A DNA stretch of 64,000 nt from Phaseolus vulgaris (Eukaryota; Streptophyta; Magnoliopsida; Fabales; Fabaceae). A program made the position numbers and the translations under genes. The DNA lies in NCBI RefSeq assembly GCF_000499845.2, contig NC_023749.2, positions 14,532,698 through 14,596,697 on the forward strand, in the 5' to 3' direction. The notes below the pieces were generated by a model. It was given only the letters and a program-made list of their open reading frames with translations, was not told where the DNA came from and searched no databases. Numbering within the stretch: the stretch's first letter is position 1; each line of letters starts with the position of its first letter. Positions 43,622-56,045 of the stretch are shown here, in pieces.

Positions 43622-44599
43622 TAGAGGTGGATAAAAAATCCAATTTAACAAAACTGTTTATTTGCACTGATGAATCCATTAAAAATCCATTTATCTAAAT
43701 CAGATTTTTATTTTAATCCATATTTTATCATATTAGATTTCCATTTTACTTAAACGAATTTTAAAAATTCAAATTTCCAATCCAAATTTATTTTCTTCCC
43801 CACATCCTGGTGAAACACTTTTGCATGATCTATGAGAGCGTTATATTTACATTCATTGTTATATTAAGTTTATCTCATAGACCTATTTTGATGTACTACA
43901 ATACGAGTCACTGCATTGCACCTCAAACCTAATTCGATCAACTGTTTATAAACTGATTTAAAGATTTTTACCTTCAAAAATCATTTACAAAATGTATAAA
44001 TATATTTTTGAAATAAATAACTTATTATGTATGTAGTATAGTTTATTCAATATAGAATATAATAATATCATCACAAGCCATGACAACCTACTGGTTAGAC
44101 ATTTTTTTTCTTACTTTTATTTGATTATCTTTTAATTATTTACGTTTCAAAGTTAAAAGCATTAAGTTAAACTTAGAAATTTATTGTAAATTACGTGATA
44201 ATAACAATAATAATGAGTGCAGGAAGAAATTTGGACAACGAAGTCCAATAACTTTTTTTAGTGTTAATTTTTTGTATTATTAAAATATAGTTATAGTATA
44301 TTTCTTTAATATTTATATAATATTAAATTTCTTTTACATATTATTATATTAATATTATGTTAGTTTTTTAAAAAAAATATGGATTTAAATTTAAAATCTA
44401 ATTTTAATTATAAAAATATAAATTTGGATTGGATTTAAATTTATAAAAATTCAAATTATTTTTATAAAAAATATGGATTTGGATTTAAAATCAAATATTT
44501 AGATTTATAAAAATTCAAATTGTTTTTATAAAAAATATATATTTATATTTAAAATTTGATCCAAATATTATATTTGGATTTGATTAAATCCAATCTTTA
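43622..44599. mobile_element. Non-autonomous hAT-type DNA transposon
   Basis: The 8-bp word CATAAGAG stands on both sides (43614-43621 and 44600-44607), the size made by hAT transposases. The ends TAGAGGTGGATAAA and, reversed, TAAAGATTGGATTTA are similar imperfect inverted repeats that begin TA-R-A-G as hAT ends do. The 978-bp interior has no transposase ORF. It is rich in GGATTTGGATTT words, which are probably subterminal binding repeats. Confidence 0.75.
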
Positions 44600-44607
44600 C
44601 ATAAGAG

Positions 44608-47600
44608 TTGGTTCTCCCATTTTTTTATTATTTTCAATGGAGATCATTTCTATCTTTTTCACCACAAACTCTTCGTACTTCTTACATGACCAATGAGGAG
44701 GATAAAAGCCAACAACAACTCTAGGTTAGGTAATAAATGTACAATTATAGAACTAAAATTACAATAAATATATTTTATTATTATGAAAAAACAATTACCA
44801 TTATATGATTAAATGTAATTACAATACTTTTTCAGGCAAATATTTAAACATTAATTTATTATAATGAATTTTTTTTTTCTATTTTATTTGGTAAATTTTC
44901 AAGATGTAAAGTTTTTAACACCCTGAAAATACATCTAACTATTTAAATACACTTTCCACATATTTCTATACAAACTTAAAGTTTTTCAAAATATTCCTAT
45001 TACAAGATTATGACTTATAAAAATACAAATATTTACGTATCCATAGCTCAAAATAAAACTATGAAACCCTTAAGGTTCTTCTGCACTTGTATGGTCATCT
45101 GCTCGTGTACGTAGTACAGTCATCGCAGTTCAAACACAGCAAGAAAAGCAAGGTAAGCTAATGCAAAGAAAATCCATAACATAATTCATGAAAATGGAAC
45201 CAATTTAGACTAATAATTTATAAACATTTCTTTAAATGATTTCATGTAAAATTTCAATATCAATCTCATCATTCATATAGACCACACATGGATCTATTTT
45301 CAATCACAATCATTGGATTTCATTTCAATCCCACTTCGTCTTCTGTAAGACTCATTAAGTAGGCCCCTATCAGAGACTAACACATGATCCAAAGATTACT
45401 AGGGAATCCAATAGAAAGGATCAAGGTAAGTTCAAACATCCAATACCGAGTGTCTACAATGAGACCCGGTGTGTATGAACTCCCTCTCAGCTTCTCACCA
45501 CCTGATATCTTAGTCTATATGACTTAGATCATCAGTGAAGCCAGAAGATCTCCGTTAAACATAGGCTTTTCATACTTAATGTACCATCAAATAACAACTC
45601 ATACATTATCCCAAATGTATGACATCAATTTCATACAATTTTCATCATTCATATATAATACATATCATTCAATCATAACATTTTAAAAATTTATACCATT
45701 CAAGAACTTTTCCAACATCAAAACAATATTTAACTTTCAAATTACCAAAATATAATATTTATAAAGTTTAAATAATATATAAACAAACACACAAGATATA
45801 AACAAATAACATCCCTGCAAGAGAAATTGAATATTGGGACAATGTCCCCTCCATATGCAGATCTTCTAGCTTAGGGTACTATTGAGAGTTAAAGTTAGCT
45901 TCCCTTACCTTAATTGTTTGTTTTCCAAGCAACTTCTAGAATTTTATTACCCACAGTTTAGATAAGTTTCAAGATTTACAGGCCTAATGCAAATTATCCA
46001 AACAAAACAAAAATTCAGTATATAGTAGAATAATTTGAGAGAATTAAACTTCTCAACTGACCCCACCAAGATTGATGACTAAATCCTAAGGAAAAACAAA
46101 TAACAAGGATCTTTAGAGCAAAAATGAACTCCTCAGCTACAGCGTGGTATGATCAGATTCTAAAATATATGAGGTATGGAGTGAGAAATTAAGAGAGAAG
46201 ATAGAAGAGAGAGATGAATGGAGAAAGAATAAAGAAAAAGAATGGTGTGTGACAGGGGCAAGGGTTCTGTTGATTTTAAAAAAAAAACGTTGTTACAAAG
46301 TTAAAAATAACTCATTTAAATTATTAAGATTTTATGATATATTTTCTATTATAATGATGATATGACATAGTTTCACGTTATTGGTTATACAAATATATTT
46401 TTCTTCGTTTATAAAGAGAAGTATATGAATGAGATATTAAGGTCACCTTAGTAATAAACATGTAATGCTCTTGTACATTCTAAATACATGTTAATGAATA
46501 CTTAAATCATTAATGATATAATGATATGAATAAGTTACTAATATAAGATTAATATCATATATACATTGTTAATTAATTACATCTTTATTACTTCAGTTAT
46601 TTATAGTTTAATTTTGATGTCAAGGTGTCTTCACACACATACTCGCATGAGTTCAAGTGTTAATGAAAAGATATCTCTCAATTAAGAAAAAAAAAAGTTT
46701 AAAACATCTTAATCTTTGTAACGGTCATCTCAACCTTTGTAAGAATATTTTATGTCTACTATTGTATGGGTAAAATTTTCCAAGAACACATAATATGAAA
46801 AAAGAAGAAGGAAAAGCTAATGTAAAAGATCCTAGAAGCTTAAGAAAATAATGAAAGTGAAACAATATTACTACTTTGAGATTAAGGAAGAACTTGAAAA
46901 AACTTGAGAAAAGAAAAGGAAAAGAAATCAAAGTTATAAGACTTGAAAATATTCAAATACTTTAAAAAAAATTCAAAGAACCTCAAAATGAATATTATAA
47001 ACTGAACAATGATATAAGGCACCTAGTTAACCCCTACTTGTTCCCATCCCATCACCAGGAGAATAATATATGGATTTAATATCATGTCTTTGCACATACT
47101 TTCCTTAAGTATAGGGATCTCCCATTGATATCCCTTTGTTGATAGGATCATGAAAATCCTCCTACTACTTAGTTAGAAGAGTCTTAGTTTGAATAGTTTT
47201 GATATTATCTCTAACATTGGTAAATACATAGATATTTATGTGCATTATATAGATATGTATGTTACCAAGAAAGCTATGCACCACACAAAATGTTCTCTTT
47301 TTGTTGATTATTTTTTATTTCACACTATTTTAAGAATATATATGTTATGAATCATGCTAGTTCATATAATATAATTGCACATCATTCTTCAATTTATTTT
47401 CACCCGAAATTGATTTGACAAATTCAAATTTTTAAACTTATAAGACTTGGTATATTTTTAATTTAATGGATTATATTTTATATATTATATAATCTTTGTG
47501 TTTGATAATATTATTTATCTTAACTATATTTTACAAAGTAGAGGTTAAAATACATATTTTTTTTGTGTAACTAAATTTTATTTTTAATACAATATGAAAA

Positions 47601-48335
47601 AAAATGATGAAATGGATGAAGAGAAAGAAAAGGAAAGCATAAAATATTTTTTATTTTAATCCCTAAATTTAAAAAAGTATTTATTTAGTACTTCAAATAA
47701 AAAAAATTGTTTCTAAATAATAAATTTAAGAGACTAAAAACAGTTATAAACTTTAAACATTACATCTTAAATCATAAATTCTAAACCTAAAATAACATAT
47801 TTTAATTATTTAAATTTAGTATAAAGAAACTAAAATCCATATTTCTTTTAACTTTGAAGGATTTTTTAAACTTAGTGGACTACAAGCACTATTATCCCAT
47901 TACTAAGATACTTGAAATCATAATTAAACAAAAAATTAAATACTAAAGTATCCCTTCTTTTGTACATTGGAGATATTTATGTCATTATATGCATATATTT
48001 TTTATTTTCTTCAACTTTCTATATAAAAAAAGGGGACAAAAATCTTTTACCTCTCTCCTTTCAATTTTTTCTCACTGCCTAACTTAAAAATCATCTCCTA
48101 CGTTTTTTTTTCTTCCTTTTCTTTCACTTCTTTCTTTTTCTTATTTTGTTTTATATATCAAACAATGCATAAAACATACGAGTTTCTTAAATTATGCATA
48201 TTAAAGGATCATTGAATAGAAAAATGTTATAAAGAATTAATTGTACTTGACCTAATAATATATATGCCTTGTCAATAATCCAAAATCCTTTCCTAATCCG
48301 TCCCTTTTTTTTCTTTCTTGTATTTCATTCCATTA
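44608..48335. other. Long AT-rich intergenic region with a possible worn repeat
   Basis: The part 44925-46270 is less AT-rich and, on the minus strand, ends TTTTCAGGGTGTTA, a style common in legume LTR-type repeats. No partner copy, primer site or ORF is present, so I cannot classify it. The rest (46271-48335) shows no gene. Confidence 0.35.
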
Positions 48336-48339
48336 ATTC

Positions 48340-48635
48340 CCTAAAAAATTTCAAACATAAAAATCAATGATGGTAAGACAAAAGATTTAGGCTGCACTGG
48401 CCGTAAATCAAAATTGCATGGTACATTCTCTGAAAGTCTGATAAGAAGCTTGTATGCACAGGCACAACACAGGGATTCAATGGTTATTTTAAAGCATGCA
48501 AAGAACACTACAATAACTGCATCAAGTAGAACAGAATTACAGCCTCTATCCATCTATATCATACCCTACCTCAACTTTATAGACCACAAAAATTCATTCT
48601 TGTTTGGACTGAGATACACTACCAGTTATCAGTAA
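48340..48635 (-). other. 3' untranslated region of the plastid membrane protein gene
   Basis: Sequence after the TGA at 48638-48636 stays moderately GC-rich to about 48340 and then turns AT-rich, which suggests the transcript end. The ORFs here on both strands are not conserved-looking. Confidence 0.45.
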
Positions 48636-50883
48636 TCATACAATCATCCATGTCAAGTGCCTGTACCCAGCCCACTTAGCAGCAACTCTTAAACCAATAG
48701 CTAAAGCTGCAAGAAGAAGTGGAATTGGAAGCCTCATCTCTCTTGTTTCAACTTCTCCAGCTTCTTTCCCTTCTGAAGGCAATTTGGAATATTGATATAT
48801 GGCTAAGGTCGTGTATGAAATAATTACCAAAACTCTAACCCAAGGCTCCCCAACACCAGCAAGAACGGCTGCAACTGGCATTGCAGCTGAAACATCATCT
48901 CTCTTCTTGAGAAATTTTGAAAAGGCATACACCCCAAGCAGAAGGGTCCAGAACAATGGTTCAGAGATATATCCTCTAACGGCAGCATAGCCAATAAGAC
49001 CAGATACAGTCAAAACATAAGGTTGGCTGTTGATGCAGTTTGGTACAGTAGCTTCACCAATGGCTAAAACAATTGATGATAGCACAATGATGAGGGTAAG
49101 GTCTGGTACAGGGGCATTGCCAATAATCCAAGAGTAACAAGCCCGAACTGTGTAAAACAAATCCTCCATGCATCTGATTGAAAACGTGATTGGACTTCCT
49201 ATGAAATGGTAGACTACAGCAAATGCGTATTTCAAGACATATCCTATAAAACGACCAATTGCGATTGCAGCATTCTTCCAGTTTGACAGTTCAAATAGAA
49301 CAGCCCTCCAAGCATAGATGAGAAAAGCCATCACTGTACATCACATGGAATCAAATGGTTACATTATCGCATGAAAAAAGAAAACAAGTTGTTAAGAAAA
49401 GAAAGCAGTTGGACAAAAGTGTTCTAAATGGAAATTAACACACTAAGTGCATACAAATTTTAACTTAAACATGTAAGGTTAATTTCATATCTGTAAACAA
49501 CAAAAATGTAGAGTATGGGCATATTCACCGTTTGGTTTGGTTCCCGTTTTTTAAGTTTTAGACATACAGAGAAAAAACTTGATTTGGTTTGGCTGAAATG
49601 TGATATCAGATATGAATCAACTAAACCGATCTTCTCCAGTTTGGTTTAACAGTTTTCTTCATATTTTATGACCTTCAAAATGGTTTTAAATTTGACAACC
49701 AAAATAAAATAAAATCTAATAACCAGGTAAGATATGATAAACTCTTCAAAATGAATTTATATACACCACGGTGAGCAATAGACCAATAAGGCTACACACA
49801 TTAAAGACCTTTGGTAAAGAAGTGCACCACAGACCATTCAAGGTAAATTAGTCATGTATTGTTAATGTCATAAACTCATAGTTCAACGTATCCAAAATAC
49901 ACAACACATTGAATCACACGATATCATTATCAAAAGTTCCAAAAGTTACTACATAATGTTACAAATCAATACACCTACATTAAAGATAAGACTCAGCTTG
50001 ATTCACAAAAGAAGCCGAAAACCAAATATAACCGCAATAAAAAAATGTGATTTTTTCTAGTTTCATCAGATTTCAGATATTTTTGGGATAGATTAGACGG
50101 TTTACAACGATTGAGTTTGGTGATTCAGTTTAGTTCAGTTTTGAACACCCTAATGCAAAGGAAAACCCTAAATACACACAAATCACCCACAGAATGCATG
50201 ACAAATAATAATAACCTCTTCCTATTGATGTTATAAAATCACTACTCCAACAAAATGTATAGAATTACAGCATCACTAAAAAAAATCTAAATTTGGAGCT
50301 AAACCTCATCTTGTATGTCAAAGTCCCATCCCTGAATAACTGTGCATGACCAAACGTTTAACCATGACATTAAACGCGAGAACTTCACGAAAATTCATAA
50401 AAACGTTAAATTTCCCCAATTCGTACTCGCCCATCAATCCTTAAACCAAAACAAAAACCGAAACATCACTCTTCATTTAAAAAAAAAACATTAACACAAT
50501 TATTCAGCTGAAAATAAAAAAGTTAAATCTATTAATTTTTGTTTGCCCTTATACAGAGATAGAGGGAAATGAAACTGACCCACAAACCATGGCCACCGAA
50601 CAGGAGGACTTGGAACTTCTTTGGTGAGGTACCTAAAGCGTTCAGGCATGGTGCTATTCCCTCTCGCCTCTTTCTCTGCTTCATCCAACCCGGTCAAAAC
50701 GTCGCCATTACTGTCCTTGTCGCTTAGCGCGAAAAGCCTCCCCAGAGTGAAGGTGGGGGATTTGGCGGAAAAGGCGATGGATTTTCGTCTGAATTGGGGC
50801 CTGAAGGGTTGGAATTGGGTAGAAGGGATTGAGGGTTTGAAGGAGAGAGTGGGAGACAAGAGGGTTGGGATTGTGGTGGCCAT
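48636..50883 (-). CDS. Plastid-targeted multi-pass membrane protein, two exons
   Basis: Exon 1 is 50883-50580 and exon 2 is 49333-48636. The donor (GTGG|GTCAGT) and acceptor (GTACAG|TGATGG) join in phase to give about 333 residues. I start at MATTIPTLLSP because it opens a Ser/Thr/Pro-rich, acid-poor stretch like a chloroplast transit peptide; an in-frame ATG 37 codons upstream would hide it. The first exon continues with an acidic stretch (DEAEKEARG) and a conserved-looking RFRYLTKEVPSPPVRWPW. Exon 2 has about seven hydrophobic segments, with loops KKRDD and EGKEAGEVE. It resembles conserved plant plastid membrane proteins of unknown biochemical role, perhaps of the EMB1923 kind, but I am not sure of that name. 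Splice sites, frame and ends look intact. Confidence 0.85.
49334..50579 (-). other. Intron of the plastid membrane protein gene
   Basis: This 1246-bp intron starts GTCAGT and ends GTACAG on the minus strand. It is AT-rich and has no ORF of interest. Confidence 0.8.
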
Positions 50884-51089
50884 GGCTGTTGGGTTCCTTC
50901 GTGTTCGATTAGAGACTACTGATGGTATCGCATTGTGTTGGAATTCAAAGGTGAACGAAAACTTCGATAGGTTGCAGTGGAAGATAAACCTCACTCACTC
51001 ACCCTATTTGCCTTTTCTTGTGACTTTCATGGAGACAAAACTACTAGTATTAATTAATTTATTTGTTGAAATTGTATCTCTAAATTGAG

Positions 51090-53231
51090 AGAGTATATTA
51101 TAAAATTATTGGTTTAAAATTATAATCAAATTATGTATATAGATGAAATATCTTTTCTTCATATCATATGCACTATCTATTTTCATTTTTAGTATATTAA
51201 CAAATATGATCATTCCTCCTCATATAATATACTTTTTATATAATAAGTACTTTCTATTTTCATTTTTTAGTAGACTTGAAAGAATTTGAGTGGTTTTAAT
51301 ATTTTTAAATTTACTCACATATATTAACTCTATAATCAAATACATGCGTGGAAATTATCATATAAAATTAAAAAAAATTCTGCTTTTAATATAATATATA
51401 ATTTTATTTAAATTTTACTCGTAGTGAAATACATGTCTCGAGATTGTGAAAAAAATAATGACTTTTTAAATGTATAAAGAAGAGGAATATCTTCTATCAA
51501 CAATTTTGAGTTTGATTTAAAAGAAAAAGATCTTTAAAAAGTCAAATATATCTAATAATATTTTGGTATTTAAAAAAAATCTAATTTAAATAATAGAAGA
51601 AGTGATTTGATAAATTGTTTAAGTATGAGATCACTTTAACTAAGCATTAAATTAACTAATCAACATTTTTTTATTAGTAAAACCTAAATATATGATATTT
51701 ATAATTATTTAATATTTACCTAATCATTATTTAATATTCTCATGTGATATTTTTATACTATTGTAATTTTTTCTAGAAATAAGTTACGAAATTAAGACTA
51801 AAGAAAATTTTATATGAATTTTTTAGATTATTTAAAGATGTTTTAGCAATTTAAAACGAGAACGAATATGAAGCCAAAAATAGATATTGGGACGGGTATA
51901 GGGACAAGGACGAGCTAGTTACTACATACACATCCCTGTTTCCGTACCCAATTTAAAAAATTGGATATTATTCATATTCATACTTATACTTAGTTAATAT
52001 GGAGATCTACTCTAAAAATCAGGACAACAATACACGTAAAGACGAGTTTATTTGGCATCCTTACCTTTTAAATTTTTTTATCTTCTTTTGATTGAACTCC
52101 TTGATTATTTCCTAGCCATTCATTAGTTTTTACTTTGTTGAGAAGTTCTATATTAAATTTTGTCCACCATTCAATCTTGATCTATCTTGATAATACCTTT
52201 AAATTAACATTTTTATATAGTTGGGTGTATACATAATCCCATGCTACAATCCATGAAATTGACTAAGAAGCCACACAAAAGAGATTAGTCAATGTCTTAA
52301 TGCAAATGTTGAATTTTGTTCAAAATAGTTGTAAATATCCTGTACAATGACAAAAAATATTGAAGATAAAGGTCCAAAGTCTACAAGCCACTTCATAAAC
52401 CTTTTTGGGAATTTTAACGATATTCGTATTCTAAACAAGATAAACCATGAATGATTTTTATGTTTAGACAAAAAAAATATAGGACCAATCATAATATATA
52501 AAGGCTAAAGGTTCTTGAGAAAGATCTTGTGGTATACCATGGATGGTTCCAATCTTAGCATATATTTTGATTTTTCAGAACTGTATGTTTCCATTACTGT
52601 CTTTGTTGTGGGACACTTCTACAAAATCAATGTCTACTAAAATGAATTCATAAAAAAGTTTGGGTTTGTTGGGATGTGTTGGGATGTAATGAAAGGATTG
52701 AAGGAATAAGAAAGAAACTAATTGCTTTGGGTTATTTTTATCCCGAGATTTTTCTAAGGTAAGTATATGAATGAGTTGTACTTCGTTCTTCTTCAGGTGC
52801 TTGTGTAATAAAATCTTTTGGTCATATCAAAGGATCATAATATTGTAAAGGAACAAACTTATTGGTATTGGAAACTATGTAGAGGGTTTAGGTTGTTTAA
52901 CAATATTGGCAAGAGTTGTGGGTATTTTTGTTGGAGTTTCTAGGTTAATGGGATGGTAACTATATTGAAGTTGATGATTCTTTAGGTTGAAGGTTCACTT
53001 GGCTTCAAAAGGGAGAGAGGGATTGAATGGAGCCTAAACTCACTTTGTGGAGTATCACCAATTAAAATCAATGACTAAACACGAGTAGGGAGAGAGAGGT
53101 AAACAGAGATTTATACTAATTCACTCAACAACAAGGGTTACATCTAGTCCCCTCGAGCAACCCAATCAAGAGCCTTTCATTCAGTATTCTTCACCTCTCC
53201 AAGTATACAAGTATTCTTCCGGGGTTCTGAA
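51090..53231. other. Intergenic stretch
   Basis: No gene is seen. Near 51885-51950 the words GGGACGGGTATAGGGAC and, reversed, GGGTACGGAAACAGGGAT form a loose inverted pair like those in some hAT-derived repeats. From about 52650 it may be the untranslated 3' side of the gypsy remnant that follows. Confidence 0.4.
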
Positions 53232-54585
53232 GAACTACCGTAACTCTTGAAATAACAGAGGAATTGGCAAAGACAACGCAAGCAATAATGAAGGGGTTGG
53301 TGTTCCTTGGTGAGACAGAGAATCTGCAACTACATTTTGTTTTCCTGGTCGGTATAAAATTTGAAAATCATACCTTAATAGTTTTGCTTGTTGTTCTAGT
53401 GTTTGAATTATCTGTGAAAGTAATGTATGCAAGTTTTTCTGATATGTGAATATTTTGAAGTGTTGGCCTAATAAGTACGGACGCCATTTTTTTACTGCCT
53501 CTGTTATTGCGTACATTTCTCTCACATACACATATCATGCTTGGAGTCGTGGACACATCTTCATGCTAAAGAACAAAAGTGGTTGGTTCTTCTGGCTAAG
53601 CACTGCCCCACGACCACTGAAGATGCATTTATCTTCACTACAAATGGCTGACTGAAATTTAAGAGGTGTAGTTTAGGAACATTTGCAATTTGTAATTTTA
53701 ATTTGGTGAAAGCCTAATGAGCTATCAAAAGCCACATAAATTTCTAGTTATGTAATAAGTCAATGAGAAGAGCAACGAGAGTGACGCAGTGACAAACAAT
53801 TTTCTTGTAAAACCTGGTGAAACCGAGAAGGCCCCTTAGTTTCATGAGTGATTGTGGCTGAGGCCACTTATGTATGACAATGACTTTTTTTTTTGTCAGG
53901 GACAACTCCATTACGAGAAATGATATGACCTAAGTAGTTAACTTGAGTAGTTACAAAACCGCACTTAGCTAACTTCACAAAGAATTTCTTAGTATCTAAA
54001 AGATCCAGAATAATCTATAAGTCAGCAATATGATCCTGCAATGTAAGACTTTAAATTAAAATATCATAAAAAAAATACTAGGACAAATTGTCTTAAATAG
54101 GGTTGAAGAAGTCATTCATAGTTGCTTGAAATGTAGATGGCGCATTAGTCAAGCTGAATGGAATGACTAAAAATTCATAATTCCCATTAGTGGTATGAAA
54201 AACTGTCTTATGAGTGTTTATTGGGATGACTCGAATTTGGTGATACCCTAAGTATAAATCGATTTTAGTGAAAATTGTAGTTAAGCCTAGTTCATCAACC
54301 AATTCATTGATGGTTGACATTGAGAAGCGATCACGGATAATGGTTAAGACTTTATAGTCAACACAAAAATTCCAGGTACCGTCTTTCTTTTTTATAAGGA
54401 GGACAGGGGAGGAAAAAATGTTGTTGTTGGGTTTAATGAAACCATCTTCCAACATTTCATTAATGAGGTTAGTGATAGTTTCCTTGTGGGGGTGTGGATA
54501 GCGATACGATTTAACATTAATCGGTGGGGTGTCTGGGAGGAGGGGTATGTGATGGTCATGAGGCCTTGATGGGGGTAACCCATGG
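53232..54585 (-). pseudogene. Ty3/gypsy RT and RNase H remnant
   Basis: Minus-strand reading from 54585 gives GLPPSRPHDHHIPLLPDTPP, then MLEDGFIKPNNNIFSSPVLL, KKDGTWNFCVDYKVL, IDLYLGYHQIR and FLVIPFSLTNAPSTFQATMN. The YxDD box region and thumb (54090-53640) are readable only in pieces. RNase H ends as REMYAITEAVKKWRPYLLGQ and LHTLLSQIIQTLEQQAKLL with LRYDFQILYRPGKQNVVADS. The sequence is a chromovirus-like pol with several stops and frameshifts, and no integrase follows. Element X has inserted at the codons before GLPPSR, so the upstream half would lie beyond the nested block. Confidence 0.85.
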
Positions 54586-55290
54586 TGATGGAGGAGGGCC
54601 CAAGCTCACCACACGATGAAAGCCAAGCCTCCAAGACTAGACGGTCTAGCCTATAATGAGGAGCGTCTAGACTCAAAAAGGAGCGTCTAGCCCATGAAGA
54701 GGAGCGTCTAGGCCATGATGAGGAGCGGCTACATAAGGAGCGTCTAGGCCATGATGAGGATTCCTTCTAGACCGTCTAGCTTCACATAGACATGGGTCAA
54801 AGCTACGGTTTTGGGAAGAGAAGACCTTTGTAATTGTTACATAAAGGCCCATTAGGGGTGCTTAGTAATTAGAGTAGTGTAGAAAGCATATTTGTGTGAA
54901 ACATTCTAGAAAGACCATGGAGGGGGTGAGCATAAAAACTAGACACACCCCTCCCCATGTGCACCCATGTGCCATGTGCACCCATGTGCTTCACATTTAC
55001 ATTTCATTTGGCTAGCATTAGGGTTGCATTATGGTCCTCCTTAGCCTATAAAAGGAGGAGCCTACACCTTGTATTTTCAAGTTTATTGTGAGTAAAGTTA
55101 TGCTGCTCATTTGTGCTCAACTTTGCTTCTCCCTAGAATCCTAGGCTCTAAACTTCAATTCTTTCACCTTCTCCCTTGAGCTGGCCGAACCACTCAAACA
55201 CCATACTCATCATGCACCTACAAGGCCAACACAACTCCTAGGAGGGTCTTGATCATCTCACCCATTGCTTCCGCACCTTATTTTCTACTT
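54586..55290 (+). repeat. LTR of the X family, first copy, lacking its last 32 bp
   Basis: It starts TGATGGAGG and contains TATAAAAGGAGG at 55047. It breaks at CTACTT, where another LTR begins at once. Its first part is nearly identical to 55291 and 59686, but its R/U5 part is closer to the solo LTR at 34797. Confidence 0.85.
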
Positions 55291-56027
55291 TGATGGAGGA
55301 GGGCCCAAGCTCACCACACGATGAAAGCCAAGCCTCCAAGACTAGACGGTCTAGCCTATAATGAGGAGCGTCTAGACTCAAAAAGGAGCGTCTAGCCCAT
55401 GAAGAGGAGCGTCTAGGCCATGATGAGGAGCGGCTACATAAGGAGCGTCTAGGCCATGATGAGGATTCCTTCTAGACCGTCTAGCTTCACATACACATGG
55501 GTCAAAGCTACGGTTTTGGGAAGAGAAGACCTTTGTAATTGTTACATAAAGGCCCATTAGGGGTGCTTAGTAATTAGAGTAGTGTAGAAAGCATATTTGT
55601 GTGAAACATTCTAGAAAGACCATGGAGAGGGTGAGCATAAAAACTAGACACACCCCTCCCCATGTGCACCCATGTGCCATGTGCACCCATGTGCTTCACA
55701 TTTACATTTCATTTGGCTAGCATTAGGGTTGCATTATGGTCCTCCTTAGCCTATAAAAGGAGGAGCCTACACCTTGTATTTTCAAGTTTAATTGAGTAAG
55801 GTTATGCTGCCATTTTTGTGCACAAGCTTTACTTCTCCTAGAAATCTAGGCTCTAAACTTCAATCCTTTCACCTTCTCCCTTGAGCTGGCCGAACCACTC
55901 AAACACCATACTCATCATGCACCTACAAGGCCAACACAACTCCTAGGAGGGTCTTGATCATCTCACCCATTACTTCCGCACCTTATTTTCTACTTTGATT
56001 CAAGAAGAACACATGAAAATGCCATCA
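55291..56027 (+). repeat. Element X 5' LTR
   Basis: This 737-bp unit runs TGATGGAGG to AATGCCATCA. It holds five GGAGCGTCTAG-type words and two near-palindromes (TAGACGGTCTAG and CTAGACCGTCTAG) upstream of TATAAAAGG at 55752. Confidence 0.9.
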
Positions 56028-56028
56028 T

Positions 56029-56043
56029 TTGGTATCATGAGCT
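56029..56043 (+). other. Element X primer binding site
   Basis: TTTGGTATCATGAGC follows the LTR and resembles the initiator-Met TGGTATCAGAGC site. Confidence 0.7.
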
Positions 56044-56045
56044 TT

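Noticed and set aside
50621..51088. 155-codon plus-strand ORF opposite the first exon of the plastid gene
   Set aside because: It mirrors the transit-peptide exon, and the minus-strand reading has splice sites and a sensible product; the plus-strand one has neither.
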